This document shows positions 1-7,477 of a stretch of DNA of 64,000 bases, piece after piece. Every line of letters begins with the position of its first letter. The stretch's first letter is position 1. A model generated the notes under the pieces. That model did not search any database. It was not told the DNA's origin and saw only the letters and a program-made list of their open reading frames with translations. Position numbers and translations under genes: made by a program. This DNA is from Bacteroides intestinalis (lineage in GTDB: Bacteria; Bacteroidota; Bacteroidia; Bacteroidales; Bacteroidaceae), in contig NZ_QRZF01000013.1 in NCBI RefSeq assembly GCF_003464595.1, positions 87,407-151,406 of the forward strand. The letters run 5' to 3'.

Positions 1-2
1 TG

Positions 3-1001
3 CTCGACATAGATTGGGCAATTCCGGGCAGTACTGACGGTAAAGGTACTTTCAAAGAAAAATGGACACTCTACCACAAGCCGGAACAGATTATAAGCAT
101 CATCGAAAAGGCTATCTGGGGAAATACACTGGAAGAAGCAACGCAGAAGTTTCTGCTCAAACAGACGAAAGAGATACGGCATATTCCGGAACTCACCCGG
201 CTGCTCGACCGGGTAATCCCTGCCAATCTACCGGACTTAGTGGAAGCCATGACGGTGCAACTCGACCGCCTCTCGGCTGCCTCCACTGATATCATCGAGA
301 TGATGGAGGCAGTACCCGATCTGGTAAATATCGTCCGCTACGGCAATGTCCGTAATCTGGATTTCTCAAAGGTAGGCGATATGCTCCAAGCTATGATTGC
401 CCGTATCCTTGCAGGTGGAGTACTTGTTTGTATCAATATAGACGAAGAGGCCGCTACGGACATACTCAACAAACTGGTGTCTACGGATTACGCAGTTTCC
501 ACTCTCAATGATCTGGAACTGAACAGGATGTGGCTGGAATTTATCCGCCAGGTGCGTACATCCGTTAATGTACATCCGCTGTTGTCCGGCTATGCCACAC
601 GGCTGCTGAACGACAAGGGAGACATTTCAGCCGAAGAAGCGCAGAATACCCTTAGTTATTATTCTTCCATCGGTAATGCTCCGGCAGATATGGCCTACTG
701 GTTCGAAGGTTTCCTCCGTTCTTCCGGTTCCATTCTGCTGCTGGATGATAATTTGTGGAACCTGGTAAATAACTGGGTATGTTCGCAGGAAAAAGAAACC
801 TTCATGGAACTGCTTCCCATACTGAAACGCACGTTCAGCGAGTTCAGTCCCGCAGAACGCCGGAAGTTGGGTGAGAAAGCCAAGGCGGGTGGTGCAGGCG
901 GCATACAGACTGCAACAGCCTCAGCAACTTCACACAATGAAGAGGAAGCTGTGAGGGTGATTCCCTTGATTCACCGGTTATTAGGAATTGAAACGAAGTA
1001 A
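3..1001 (+). CDS. DUF5682-family protein, 3' part
   Basis: The reading frame is open from base 3, so the gene begins before the window; about 332 C-terminal codons are visible. The residues match my memory of DUF5682 proteins, which are large (about 750-800 residues), of unknown function, and usually sit between a MoxR-type AAA ATPase and a VWA protein. The visible part is mostly helical, without cysteine clusters or membrane segments, and ends in a Gly/Ala-rich linker and a short conserved tail (VIPLIHRLLG). The VWA gene follows 10 bp downstream, so the two are almost certainly cotranscribed. Family assignment comes from sequence feel plus context; the enzymatic role is unknown. Confidence 0.7.
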   Translation, partial: LDIDWAIPGSTDGKGTFKEKWTLYHKPEQIISIIEKAIWGNTLEEATQKFLLKQTKEIRHIPELTRLLDRVIPANLPDLVEAMTVQLDRLSAASTDIIEMMEAVPDLVNIVRYGNVRNLDFSKVGDMLQAMIARILAGGVLVCINIDEEAATDILNKLVSTDYAVSTLNDLELNRMWLEFIRQVRTSVNVHPLLSGYATRLLNDKGDISAEEAQNTLSYYSSIGNAPADMAYWFEGFLRSSGSILLLDDNLWNLVNNWVCSQEKETFMELLPILKRTFSEFSPAERRKLGEKAKAGGAGGIQTATASATSHNEEEAVRVIPLIHRLLGIETK

Positions 1002-1011
1002 AGAGAAAGCA

Positions 1012-2142
1012 ATGGAAGAAGAATATCTGAAAAGGTGGCGCCTGATACTGGGCGGAAACGAAGCCGACGGAACGGGTATCACACTGACCCCGGAAGAGCA
1101 ACGCATCGACCAGTCATTGGAAGCCGTATATGACAGCGACCGCCGCGGAGGACTCGGATCATCCGCCCCAAAGGTAAGCCGCTGGCTGGGAGATATCCGT
1201 GAGTTCTTTCCGCAGACTGTGGTACAGGTCATTCAGCGCGATGCCATCAAACGACTGAATATCACCTCACTGTTGACGGAAAAGGAAATGCTTGAAACGG
1301 TAGTGCCGGATGTGCATCTTGTAGCTACACTGATGTCACTCAGCCGGGTTATTCCTGAAAAGAATAAGGAAATGGCACGGCAGGTAGTCCGCAAAGTGGT
1401 GGACGAACTGCTACGCAAGCTCTCCGCCCCTACCCAACAGGCTGTGACGGGAGCGCTCAACCGTTCTGCACGGCGGAGAAATCCACGTTATAACGAGATA
1501 GACTGGAAGACCACCATCACCAAGAATTTGAAAAACTACCAACCGGAATACAAGACTATCATCCCGGAAGTCCGTATCGGTTACGGCAGAAAACGGAAAG
1601 CGATGAAAGACATCATCCTCTGTCTGGACCAGAGCGGTTCAATGGGGACATCCGTCATTTACTCCGGAATATTCGGGTCTGTACTGGCTTCCATTCCGGC
1701 AGTGAACACGCGGATGGTGGTATTTGATACGGCTGTGGTAGACCTTACCGATGACTTGCAAGATCCGGTAGACTTACTCTTCGGTGTACAGTTGGGTGGC
1801 GGTACGGATATCGCCCGCGCCCTGACCTATTGCCAGGGAGTAATCACCCGTCCGCAAGATACGGTACTGGTACTGGTGACCGACTTGTATGAAGGGGGCG
1901 ATCCGAGAGAAATGCGAAAGAAGTTCGTATCACTGGTGAATAGTGGCGTGCAACTTATCGTACTGCCCGCCCTGAATGATGACGGTGCCCCTTCTTATGA
2001 CAAAAATCATGCAGAATTTCTGGCAAATATCGGTGTACCGACCTTTGCTTGTACGCCCGATAAGTTCCCCGACCTGATGGCGGCGGCACTCAGTAAGCAG
2101 GATATAGGAATGTGGGTATCGCAGAATGTCAAGAGCACTTAG
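1012..2142 (+). CDS. VWA-domain protein (MoxR/DUF5682-associated)
   Basis: A 376-residue protein whose C-terminal half is a von Willebrand A domain with a complete metal-ion-dependent adhesion site: DQSGS beginning near residue 206, the MIDAS threonine in GGGTDI near residue 265, and the aspartate in VTDLYEGGD near residue 291. The N-terminal half is helical and basic. No signal peptide or membrane segment is seen, so it is likely cytoplasmic, as for VWA partners of MoxR ATPases that act in metal insertion or assembly. I chose ATG at 1012 over the upstream TTG at 988 because the latter overlaps the preceding gene. The stop overlaps by 4 bp the end of the convergent AraC gene. Confidence 0.85.
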   Translation: MEEEYLKRWRLILGGNEADGTGITLTPEEQRIDQSLEAVYDSDRRGGLGSSAPKVSRWLGDIREFFPQTVVQVIQRDAIKRLNITSLLTEKEMLETVVPDVHLVATLMSLSRVIPEKNKEMARQVVRKVVDELLRKLSAPTQQAVTGALNRSARRRNPRYNEIDWKTTITKNLKNYQPEYKTIIPEVRIGYGRKRKAMKDIILCLDQSGSMGTSVIYSGIFGSVLASIPAVNTRMVVFDTAVVDLTDDLQDPVDLLFGVQLGGGTDIARALTYCQGVITRPQDTVLVLVTDLYEGGDPREMRKKFVSLVNSGVQLIVLPALNDDGAPSYDKNHAEFLANIGVPTFACTPDKFPDLMAAALSKQDIGMWVSQNVKST

Positions 2143-3035
2143 TTTTGTGACAATCTATATTCGCAGGGAGATACCCCTACCAGTTTTCTAAACAGGTTGC
2201 TGAAATATTGTACGCTTGGATAGCCCAATTTTTCAGCAACCGAGCTTACTGTATAACCTTTGCCTAATAGCATCTCCTTAGCGACTTCCAGCCTTTTCAA
2301 CTGGAAGTATTCATCCAGATTCTTCCCCGTTTCAAACTTCAATAAATCACTGAAATAACGGGGAGATAAATGAAGTATATCTGCGCAGTATTTTGTAGAG
2401 GGTAATACACCGTTTTTCAATTGTCCGGACTGGATATAGTCATCCAACGCAATATCCATCTTGTTCAATATCGCCTTATTGACTTCATTCCGAGTGATAA
2501 ACTGACGGTCATAGAAACGGGAACAATAATCCAACAGGAGTTCTATATATCTTGAAATCAAGGTCTTGCTATGACAGTCTATTGCATGTTGCAGTTCCTT
2601 CTCAATATTGTACATACATTCAATTGCTTTATCCTTTTCGCGCAAGGAAAGGTGTAACGCTTCATTCAGATGATAAGAAAAGAAAGAGTAATTCTTAATG
2701 TTCCGCCCCAATGAAGTGCTGCAAAGCAAGTCGGGATGAAAAGCCAATAACCAGCCCTTTCGGGGAAATGCCTTTCCTTCGTTGATATTGATGGACTGTC
2801 CCGGAGTCAGGAAAATCATTGTTGCGTTGGAATAGTCATAATACTTACGCCCGTAGATGAAATCTTCACATTCGCATTCCAACAGTAAAATGGTGTAGAA
2901 ATCGAACTTGATAGTACGCTGCATCACATTGGCTTTAGATAAGTCAATGGCGCTCACCAACGGATGTAAGGTCTTATTTCCCAAACAGCAATTGCACTGG
3001 TGTACGGTCTCTATGTTCAATATATCCTTTTTCAA
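2139..3035 (-). CDS. AraC-family transcriptional regulator (paralogue 1)
   Basis: 298 residues: an N-terminal effector-type domain (about 1-190) and a C-terminal pair of helix-turn-helix motifs typical of AraC proteins (LSPRYFSDLL and VQYFSNLFRK). It is a paralogue of the proteins at 3032-3946 and 32316-33224; all three share the N-terminal TLHPLVS.ID/VDL signature. The start is a TTG at 3035-3033 that overlaps the TGA stop of the upstream AraC gene; it is supported because KKDILNIETV aligns with NKELLNITTV at the start of the 32316 paralogue, and the next Met would delete the conserved signature. Translation is probably coupled to the upstream gene. Its recognition helices differ from the other two, so its DNA target may differ. 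Confidence 0.85.
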   Translation of the reverse strand: MKKDILNIETVHQCNCCLGNKTLHPLVSAIDLSKANVMQRTIKFDFYTILLLECECEDFIYGRKYYDYSNATMIFLTPGQSININEGKAFPRKGWLLAFHPDLLCSTSLGRNIKNYSFFSYHLNEALHLSLREKDKAIECMYNIEKELQHAIDCHSKTLISRYIELLLDYCSRFYDRQFITRNEVNKAILNKMDIALDDYIQSGQLKNGVLPSTKYCADILHLSPRYFSDLLKFETGKNLDEYFQLKRLEVAKEMLLGKGYTVSSVAEKLGYPSVQYFSNLFRKLVGVSPCEYRLSQN

Positions 3036-3946
3036 AACTGTACATTTTGCAGTCTATATTCATTGGGCGTACAGCCGACACGTTTTTTGAACAGGCGGCT
3101 GAGGTGTTGCGGATATTGAAATCCCAAGGTGTAAGCAATCTCGCTGATTGTCTCGTCCGTTTCAACGATATGTTCTTTAGCCAGTTCGATCACTTTCATC
3201 TGAATATGTTCCTGAGGTGTCATACCAGTTTCTTTCTTAATCATGTCACCGAAATAATTGGGTGAGAGATAGATTTTATCCGCAAAGTATTTCACGGATG
3301 GCAAGCCATCCTGCACAGGAAGATTGCTTCTGAAATATTCATCCAGAAGTTGCTCAAACTTGGTAAGAGAGTCTTTATTGGCGCCGCTCCGGGTGATGAA
3401 CTGGCGTTCATAGAACCGCATACAGTAATTGAGCAGAAGCTCGATATTCATGGCAATCAATGCTTTACTATGTTTATCAATAGGATGCTCCAGCTCGATA
3501 CTGATCTTTTTCAGGCAATCCATCACGGTCTCTTTTTCCTGATCGGACAGGTGCAAAGCCTCGCTTACTGAATAAGAGAAGAAAGTATAATCCTTTATTG
3601 TCTTTCCGAGGGAGGTTCCGCGAATCAGGTCGGGATGAAAGAGGATGCCGTACACTTCTTGCTGCACTACATCATTCAGCATCTCTACTCCGGCAGTCTG
3701 GCCGGGAGCAAAGCAAACGATGGTTCCTTCCTGATAGTCATAATGCTGACGACCATACTTGATATCACAGTTCTTAGCTCCTTTCAGAAAGAGTGCATAA
3801 AGGCCATAAGTCATTTGGATATGATTGACCGATTTGGTTGCTTTGGTAAGATCCACCACACTCACCAGAGGATGCAGGGTTTCCAATCCGTAGAGACTGT
3901 TATAGTGATCTACATTATCTAATTTTATAACTCTATCCATATTCAT
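3032..3946 (-). CDS. AraC-family transcriptional regulator (paralogue 2)
   Basis: 304 residues with an N-terminal sensor domain and a C-terminal double helix-turn-helix. The two recognition regions (SPNYFGDMIKKETG and FQYPQHLSRLFKK) are nearly identical to those of the AraC protein at 32316, so both probably read the same operator. First gene of a two-gene minus-strand operon. A -7 box TATCTTTG lies at 3971-3964, and an operator copy at 4003-4028 sits just upstream of it in inverted orientation, suggesting autoregulation. Operons behind the matching direct-orientation operators (9346, 12530) are likely targets. By gene content this resembles the YqhC aldehyde-response regulator of E. coli, but that is inference. 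Confidence 0.9.
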   Translation of the reverse strand: MNMDRVIKLDNVDHYNSLYGLETLHPLVSVVDLTKATKSVNHIQMTYGLYALFLKGAKNCDIKYGRQHYDYQEGTIVCFAPGQTAGVEMLNDVVQQEVYGILFHPDLIRGTSLGKTIKDYTFFSYSVSEALHLSDQEKETVMDCLKKISIELEHPIDKHSKALIAMNIELLLNYCMRFYERQFITRSGANKDSLTKFEQLLDEYFRSNLPVQDGLPSVKYFADKIYLSPNYFGDMIKKETGMTPQEHIQMKVIELAKEHIVETDETISEIAYTLGFQYPQHLSRLFKKRVGCTPNEYRLQNVQF

Positions 3947-3963
3947 AAGTATTTGAACTGCAA

Positions 3964-3971
3964 CAAAGATA
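3964..3971 (-). promoter_or_regulatory. -7 promoter box for the AraC pair
   Basis: On the minus strand this reads TATCTTTG, a perfect match to the Bacteroides -7 consensus TAnnTTTG, 18 bp upstream of the ATG at 3946. No other match lies closer. Confidence 0.75.
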
Positions 3972-4002
3972 GAAATTATTTCAATTGAGAAATCAGGTAT
4001 CT

Positions 4003-4028
4003 GTAATTGGGGTTATCATATCCGTAAT
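4003..4028. promoter_or_regulatory. AraC operator copy A (upstream of AraC 2)
   Basis: Two half-sites CTGTAAT and CCGTAAT on the plus strand, GTAAT at 4003 and 4024, 21 bp apart. The 21 bases ending in the second half-site are identical to those of operator B at 9346 (TGGGGTTATCATATCC then GTAAT). The nearest edge is 32 bp upstream of the first base of the minus-strand -7 box, and the site is inverted relative to the AraC gene. No plus-strand -7 box follows at the usual 35-bp distance, so it is more likely an autoregulatory site than an activator site for a plus-strand gene. Confidence 0.75.
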
Positions 4029-4054
4029 AAGGGTACAAATTTCAGGATACAGCT

Positions 4055-4789
4055 TCAAAACAAAGACAACATTCGCATATCATCCAAAGCTTTCGGCTGA
4101 TATTTTATCTCACTAAATACTCCCGTAAAGCCGTCACCACGAGAACCGTGTGCCGCGAAACCTACTTTAATCTTCCCCTTCGTCTCAAGATTGAAATTCC
4201 TGACCATCAACCAGTTTTTATTGTCAGAGGAGTAGAAGAATGAATATTCCGATCCCCTCTTCACTACTGCCATATATGCGTAATCGCCTGCCGGCATGGA
4301 GTTGCAGTCATCAGAGAAAGTACGGGTGACAACGGAAACAATTGTCGGCTGAAGATGAACCGAGTTCTCATAACAGAACTTCGCCCAGACATCATCATCC
4401 TGATAAATAACAAGGGCAGCTACATCATAAACCGACTTCAATTTGCCTGTAACCCGTGCACTCATTGTAAAATCGGCTTCCGGCTCAAACAGGATAAGTG
4501 GAGCGTTCGCAACCTTCGACTTCCCGGAAGGGCTGTTGAAAAGATTCGTCTTTCCTGCCGCAGTTATGCTGATCCGGTCTTTTTCTATTTCATAATCAAC
4601 AGGGCGGTTGTAGATAATCAGATTGTGCGGAATAGTGGAAATACGCTTATTAATATCTGTCACCTGAAAGGATTTAGGCGTGTTATGCCAGAAAAGAAGA
4701 AAAGGAATAGAACTCAACTTGAACTGATTCTGCGCCGATGCAGGGATAGCTAACAGGAAAAATAAAACAAGATAGCTAAGTTTTTTCAT
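4055..4789 (-). CDS. Exported DUF1349-domain protein
   Basis: 244 residues with a clear Sec signal peptide (KKLSYLVLFFLLAIPASAQ, cleavage after about residue 19). The remainder matches the DUF1349 fold, a concanavalin-like beta-sandwich related to regulators and enzymes acting on sugars: DFTMSARVTG, the DDVWAKFCYE strand, and FFYSSDNKNWLMVR then KVGFAAHGSRGDGF. It is probably periplasmic. A -7 box (TATTTTTG on the minus strand) at 4820-4813 gives a short leader, so it is likely transcribed on its own. Binding partner unknown. Confidence 0.8.
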   Translation of the reverse strand: MKKLSYLVLFFLLAIPASAQNQFKLSSIPFLLFWHNTPKSFQVTDINKRISTIPHNLIIYNRPVDYEIEKDRISITAAGKTNLFNSPSGKSKVANAPLILFEPEADFTMSARVTGKLKSVYDVAALVIYQDDDVWAKFCYENSVHLQPTIVSVVTRTFSDDCNSMPAGDYAYMAVVKRGSEYSFFYSSDNKNWLMVRNFNLETKGKIKVGFAAHGSRGDGFTGVFSEIKYQPKALDDMRMLSLF

Positions 4790-4986
4790 AAATGTATTGT
4801 ATTAGTTTCGGACAAAAATAGACACATCCATCGGCTTTCTTCGTAAGAGTATACTAATTAAACGGAAAAGAAACTAAAACATCATTTACGATGCCTATTG
4901 GCGAACAGCAGGAACAGGTTATTCTTTATTCTCATAAACATTGCTGAACTTGTGCCTGTTTGGATGAAGATTTATTTTAGTACTGT

Positions 4987-6027
4987 ATGGAAGATAAAGA
5001 AAAGAAAGATGTTGTGTCGGCAGGCGATAACCTGACCGGCTACATGGAGACGGTAATTGCCGACTTGGAAAAAGAAGGGAAATTTCCGGCAGCACATGTT
5101 TACCGGAGTGTACTGCGCTCTTTTACCCGTTTTTGGAATGCCTCTGCACCGATGCGAGATGATCCGACATCAATGTCGAACGCCCTTGCACCAATACGGG
5201 ATGTCTTTACGCCGGAGCGACTAAAGGAGTATGAGACATGGCTAACGGAATGTGAATGCAGTCCGAACACTATTTCCACTTACATGCGCACGCTTCAGGC
5301 AGTTTATAACCGCTGGATGCCACCCGGCATGGTAGACTACAATCCGATATTGTTCAAGGAATTGTATACCAAAGTAGAGTCGCGCACCAAGCGGGCACTG
5401 ACGGCGGAACAGATGCGGCAGTTGGAGACTACGGATTTCAGCGCATTGTCGTTGCCCCAACAGCGTGTGCTGGCCTACTTCCTACTGATGTTCATGCTTC
5501 GCGGTATGCCTTTCATCGACCTGGCACATTTGCGGAAACAGGACTTGCAAGGCAGGCGTATCGTCTACCGGCGTCACAAGACAGGTAAATTGATGATGGT
5601 GGACGTGCCGCCGGACGCATTCCGGTTGCTACAGAAGTACAGAAACAGGGCTGAATCGGAGTATTTGTTCCCGATACTGAATGAGACATCTCCGGGTAAA
5701 GAACGGTATCATCTTTATCAGGATACACTGCGCCGCTTCAACCGGGAACTGGCACGGTTGATGAAGAAACTCCTGCCCGGCGTTTCCGTGAGTTCGTATA
5801 CCGCCCGCCATACGTGGGCGACACTGGCTTATCATAGCGGAACACCTCTTGGACTTATCAGCCAGTCGTTGGGACATTCGTCCATACGGGTGACGATGAG
5901 TTATCTGAAGCCCTTTGATGCGGAGGTGATAGACAAAGTAAACAGACAAGTGATTGCCTTAGTGAAAGGAAGTAAAAAGAAGAAAGTAGATAGCATCAAT
6001 ATGCTGTACGGCACTTTATTAAGGTGA
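4987..6027 (+). CDS. Tyrosine site-specific recombinase (invertase/Tsr type)
   Basis: 346 residues: an N-terminal SAM-like core-binding domain (about 15-130) and a C-terminal catalytic domain. Visible catalytic positions are R172 (MLRGMPFIDL), R274-H275 (YTARHTWATL, with Tyr where the box II His usually stands, common in Bacteroides enzymes), H297 (LGHSS) and the nucleophile Y306 (TMSYL). It is the size of the small Tsr recombinases that invert promoters in Bacteroides. Three bases after its stop lies the first arm of a perfect 20-bp inverted repeat, which makes it the obvious candidate to invert that segment. Confidence 0.9.
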   Translation: MEDKEKKDVVSAGDNLTGYMETVIADLEKEGKFPAAHVYRSVLRSFTRFWNASAPMRDDPTSMSNALAPIRDVFTPERLKEYETWLTECECSPNTISTYMRTLQAVYNRWMPPGMVDYNPILFKELYTKVESRTKRALTAEQMRQLETTDFSALSLPQQRVLAYFLLMFMLRGMPFIDLAHLRKQDLQGRRIVYRRHKTGKLMMVDVPPDAFRLLQKYRNRAESEYLFPILNETSPGKERYHLYQDTLRRFNRELARLMKKLLPGVSVSSYTARHTWATLAYHSGTPLGLISQSLGHSSIRVTMSYLKPFDAEVIDKVNRQVIALVKGSKKKKVDSINMLYGTLLR

Positions 6028-6029
6028 TA

Positions 6030-6329
6030 TTACTTGCATAGTAACGGCAAAAGTCACATACAAAGATGCATACTTTTTGACAAAAAAGCAAACAAATGCT
6101 AATAAAAAAGCTATTTAATCTTATATTTTACTATCTGGACTCCTCTTTACTATCCTAATAGATATACGAAATATAATTCCGCCTTCAATCCCTGAAAACG
6201 GATGCACTATTTGTGCGCCTTATTACCAAGACAACTTCTGTTTATATGCTCATTCCTGGGTTGGGTGCCGTCCAAAAACGCTTTTTCAACCTGCACCGCT
6301 ATAGTTGTCTGCCGTTACTATGCAAGTAA
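6030..6329. promoter_or_regulatory. Putative invertible segment bounded by perfect 20-bp inverted repeats
   Basis: TTACTTGCATAGTAACGGCA at 6030-6049 is repeated exactly as its reverse complement at 6310-6329, enclosing 260 bp (6050-6309) without a convincing gene. The arrangement, directly after a tyrosine recombinase gene, matches phase-variable promoters of Bacteroides. Inside, the best -7-like box (CATCTTTG on the minus strand, near 6060-6067, with a TTTG-like element about 20 bp upstream) points left, away from the gene at 6360; inversion would turn it to the right. If so, the present orientation is OFF for 6360 and beyond. The inversion is inferred; the repeats are seen. Confidence 0.8.
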
Positions 6330-6359
6330 CCCCACACAATCACATTAATTATACAGCTT

Positions 6360-6587
6360 ATGAAGAATCCAGAACTACACATCAAGAAAGGAGACCATGT
6401 ATGGGTACAGATATACAATGGACGGGATTATTCCTTTCATCCGCGCCTTGCGGAAGTGATTGCTACCTTGCATCTGCGCATCTCCTGTGAAGTAGTTCCT
6501 TATGTGGCACTGCGTTATCTGGACAACCGTAGCTGTGCATGCGTCCTTTATGAACAAATCAGTGGAATATGCGAAAAATCCCCCTAA
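6360..6587 (+). CDS. Hypothetical small protein downstream of invertible segment
   Basis: 75 residues (HIKKGDHVWVQIYNG near the N terminus), with an early segment resembling a small beta-barrel, then a hydrophobic stretch and two cysteines around CAC. I do not recognise the family. It is the first plus-strand ORF after the 20-bp inverted repeat, starting 30 bp beyond it, and so the first candidate to be switched by inversion. Codon use and the lack of homology I can recall leave some doubt that it is real. Confidence 0.45.
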   Translation: MKNPELHIKKGDHVWVQIYNGRDYSFHPRLAEVIATLHLRISCEVVPYVALRYLDNRSCACVLYEQISGICEKSP

Positions 6588-6677
6588 TCATCAACTGAAA
6601 TACTTTCAACAAGCAATAATTAAATAAATCCTGACAGTCAAGATGAACCGTAGAAGAGCCTAAAGACCGTTGTTGAT

Positions 6678-6765
6678 ACTTAGTACAAGTATGCTCGACA
6701 CTTAGCACAAGTATCAGGTATACTTAGCACAAGTATCGATGACACTTCTTATAAGTCTCCCACCT
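6678..6765 (+). repeat. Four tandem 22-bp units (iteron-like)
   Basis: Units begin at 6678, 6700, 6722 and 6744, exactly 22 bp apart. Units 1-3 share ACTTAGYACAAGTAT; each core is itself a palindrome (ACTT ... AAGT). The fourth is degenerate (ACTTCTTATAAGT). The array ends about 50 bp before the HU-like gene at 6813 and lies between the invertible segment and that gene. The 22-bp spacing puts the cores on nearly the same face of the helix, as expected for a protein-binding array. Confidence 0.8.
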
Positions 6766-6812
6766 CCTTCAGAATGGTCTACAGGGCATGTTTTACTTAA
6801 AAACCATAACGT

Positions 6813-7283
6813 ATGGCATTTTTCAAACCTATTTACAAAAAGATGTCCAAGAAGTGGCATCCCCAAGCCGTGAGCGTGGGTAAACCTATCGAAATGGACG
6901 AGCTTTGCAAGCAAATCGCCCTCATCTCCACCGTGAGCAGCGCCGACAGCAAGGCCACGCTCGAAGCCCTCGGCCTGGTGCTGGGAAGCAGTATGAACAC
7001 CGGTCGCACCGTCCATGTAGAAGGTCTGGGCACCTTCTACTACACCTGCGTCTCCAACGGCAAGGGCGTGGACAGCGCCGAGAAGGTGAACGCCAACCAA
7101 ATCTCCGGTACCCGCGTCCGCTTCATCCCCGAGTCGCGCCGCCAAGGTAGCGCCGTCACCCGCGCCCTCATCGGCGAGAATGTGACGTGGACCAACGTCA
7201 GCTCCATCAGTGGTCTTGACGGCACCGGTTCCGGTAAACCGAGCGGTGGAGACGGTGGCTTAGAAGAAGACCCGTTGGGATAA
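6813..7283 (+). CDS. HU/IHF-like DNA-binding protein (Bacteroides HU-HIG type)
   Basis: 156 residues. The opening MAFFKPIYKKM and KWHPQAVSVGKPI are diagnostic of the Bacteroides HU-like family, which fuses an HU/IHF core to a disordered glycine-rich tail; here the tail (from about residue 135) is GTGSGKPSGGDGG-like and acidic at the end. The HU beta-arm region lies at about 60-105 (GRTVHVEGLGTFYY). It probably bends or coats DNA. The gene is much richer in G+C at third positions than the flanking AT-rich DNA. It is followed by a strong hairpin, so it is probably monocistronic. Confidence 0.85.
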   Translation: MAFFKPIYKKMSKKWHPQAVSVGKPIEMDELCKQIALISTVSSADSKATLEALGLVLGSSMNTGRTVHVEGLGTFYYTCVSNGKGVDSAEKVNANQISGTRVRFIPESRRQGSAVTRALIGENVTWTNVSSISGLDGTGSGKPSGGDGGLEEDPLG

Positions 7284-7301
7284 GAAGACAACGCACCGCA
7301 C

Positions 7302-7367
7302 CTCTATTCAAGCAAAAACGCCCCGCTGCACAATGATGATGCAGCGGGGCGCTTTGCTTGAATAGAG
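7302..7367 (+). terminator. Long hairpin terminator after HU-like gene
   Basis: Arms 7302-7330 and 7340-7367 pair over about 27 bp (CTCTATTCAAGCAAA with TTTGCTTGAATAGAG at the base, CGCCCCGCTGCA with TGCAGCGGGGCG at the top; loop CAATGATGA). The inner part recurs in reverse-complement form at 9288-9329. Confidence 0.85.
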
Positions 7368-7411
7368 AATAATAAGTATCAGCCGTGACAGGAAGATAGC
7401 GAAATAAATGT

Positions 7412-7419
7412 TATCTTTG
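7412..7419 (+). promoter_or_regulatory. -7 promoter box for the AAA-ATPase gene
   Basis: TATCTTTG, perfect TAnnTTTG match, 59 bp before the ATG at 7478, giving a leader of roughly 50 nt. Confidence 0.65.
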
Positions 7420-7477
7420 TTGCCCTATGATAAGTATTAGGTTTTAAGTATTAAGCATTAAGTAACACCGTTGAATT

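Noticed and set aside
4024..4070. Plus-strand promoter after operator A
   Set aside because: At the 35-bp position no TAnnTTTG box is present; the only good box is the minus-strand one at 3971-3964.
6678..6765. CRISPR array
   Set aside because: Period of 22 bp leaves spacers of 6-7 bases and only four units; no cas genes.
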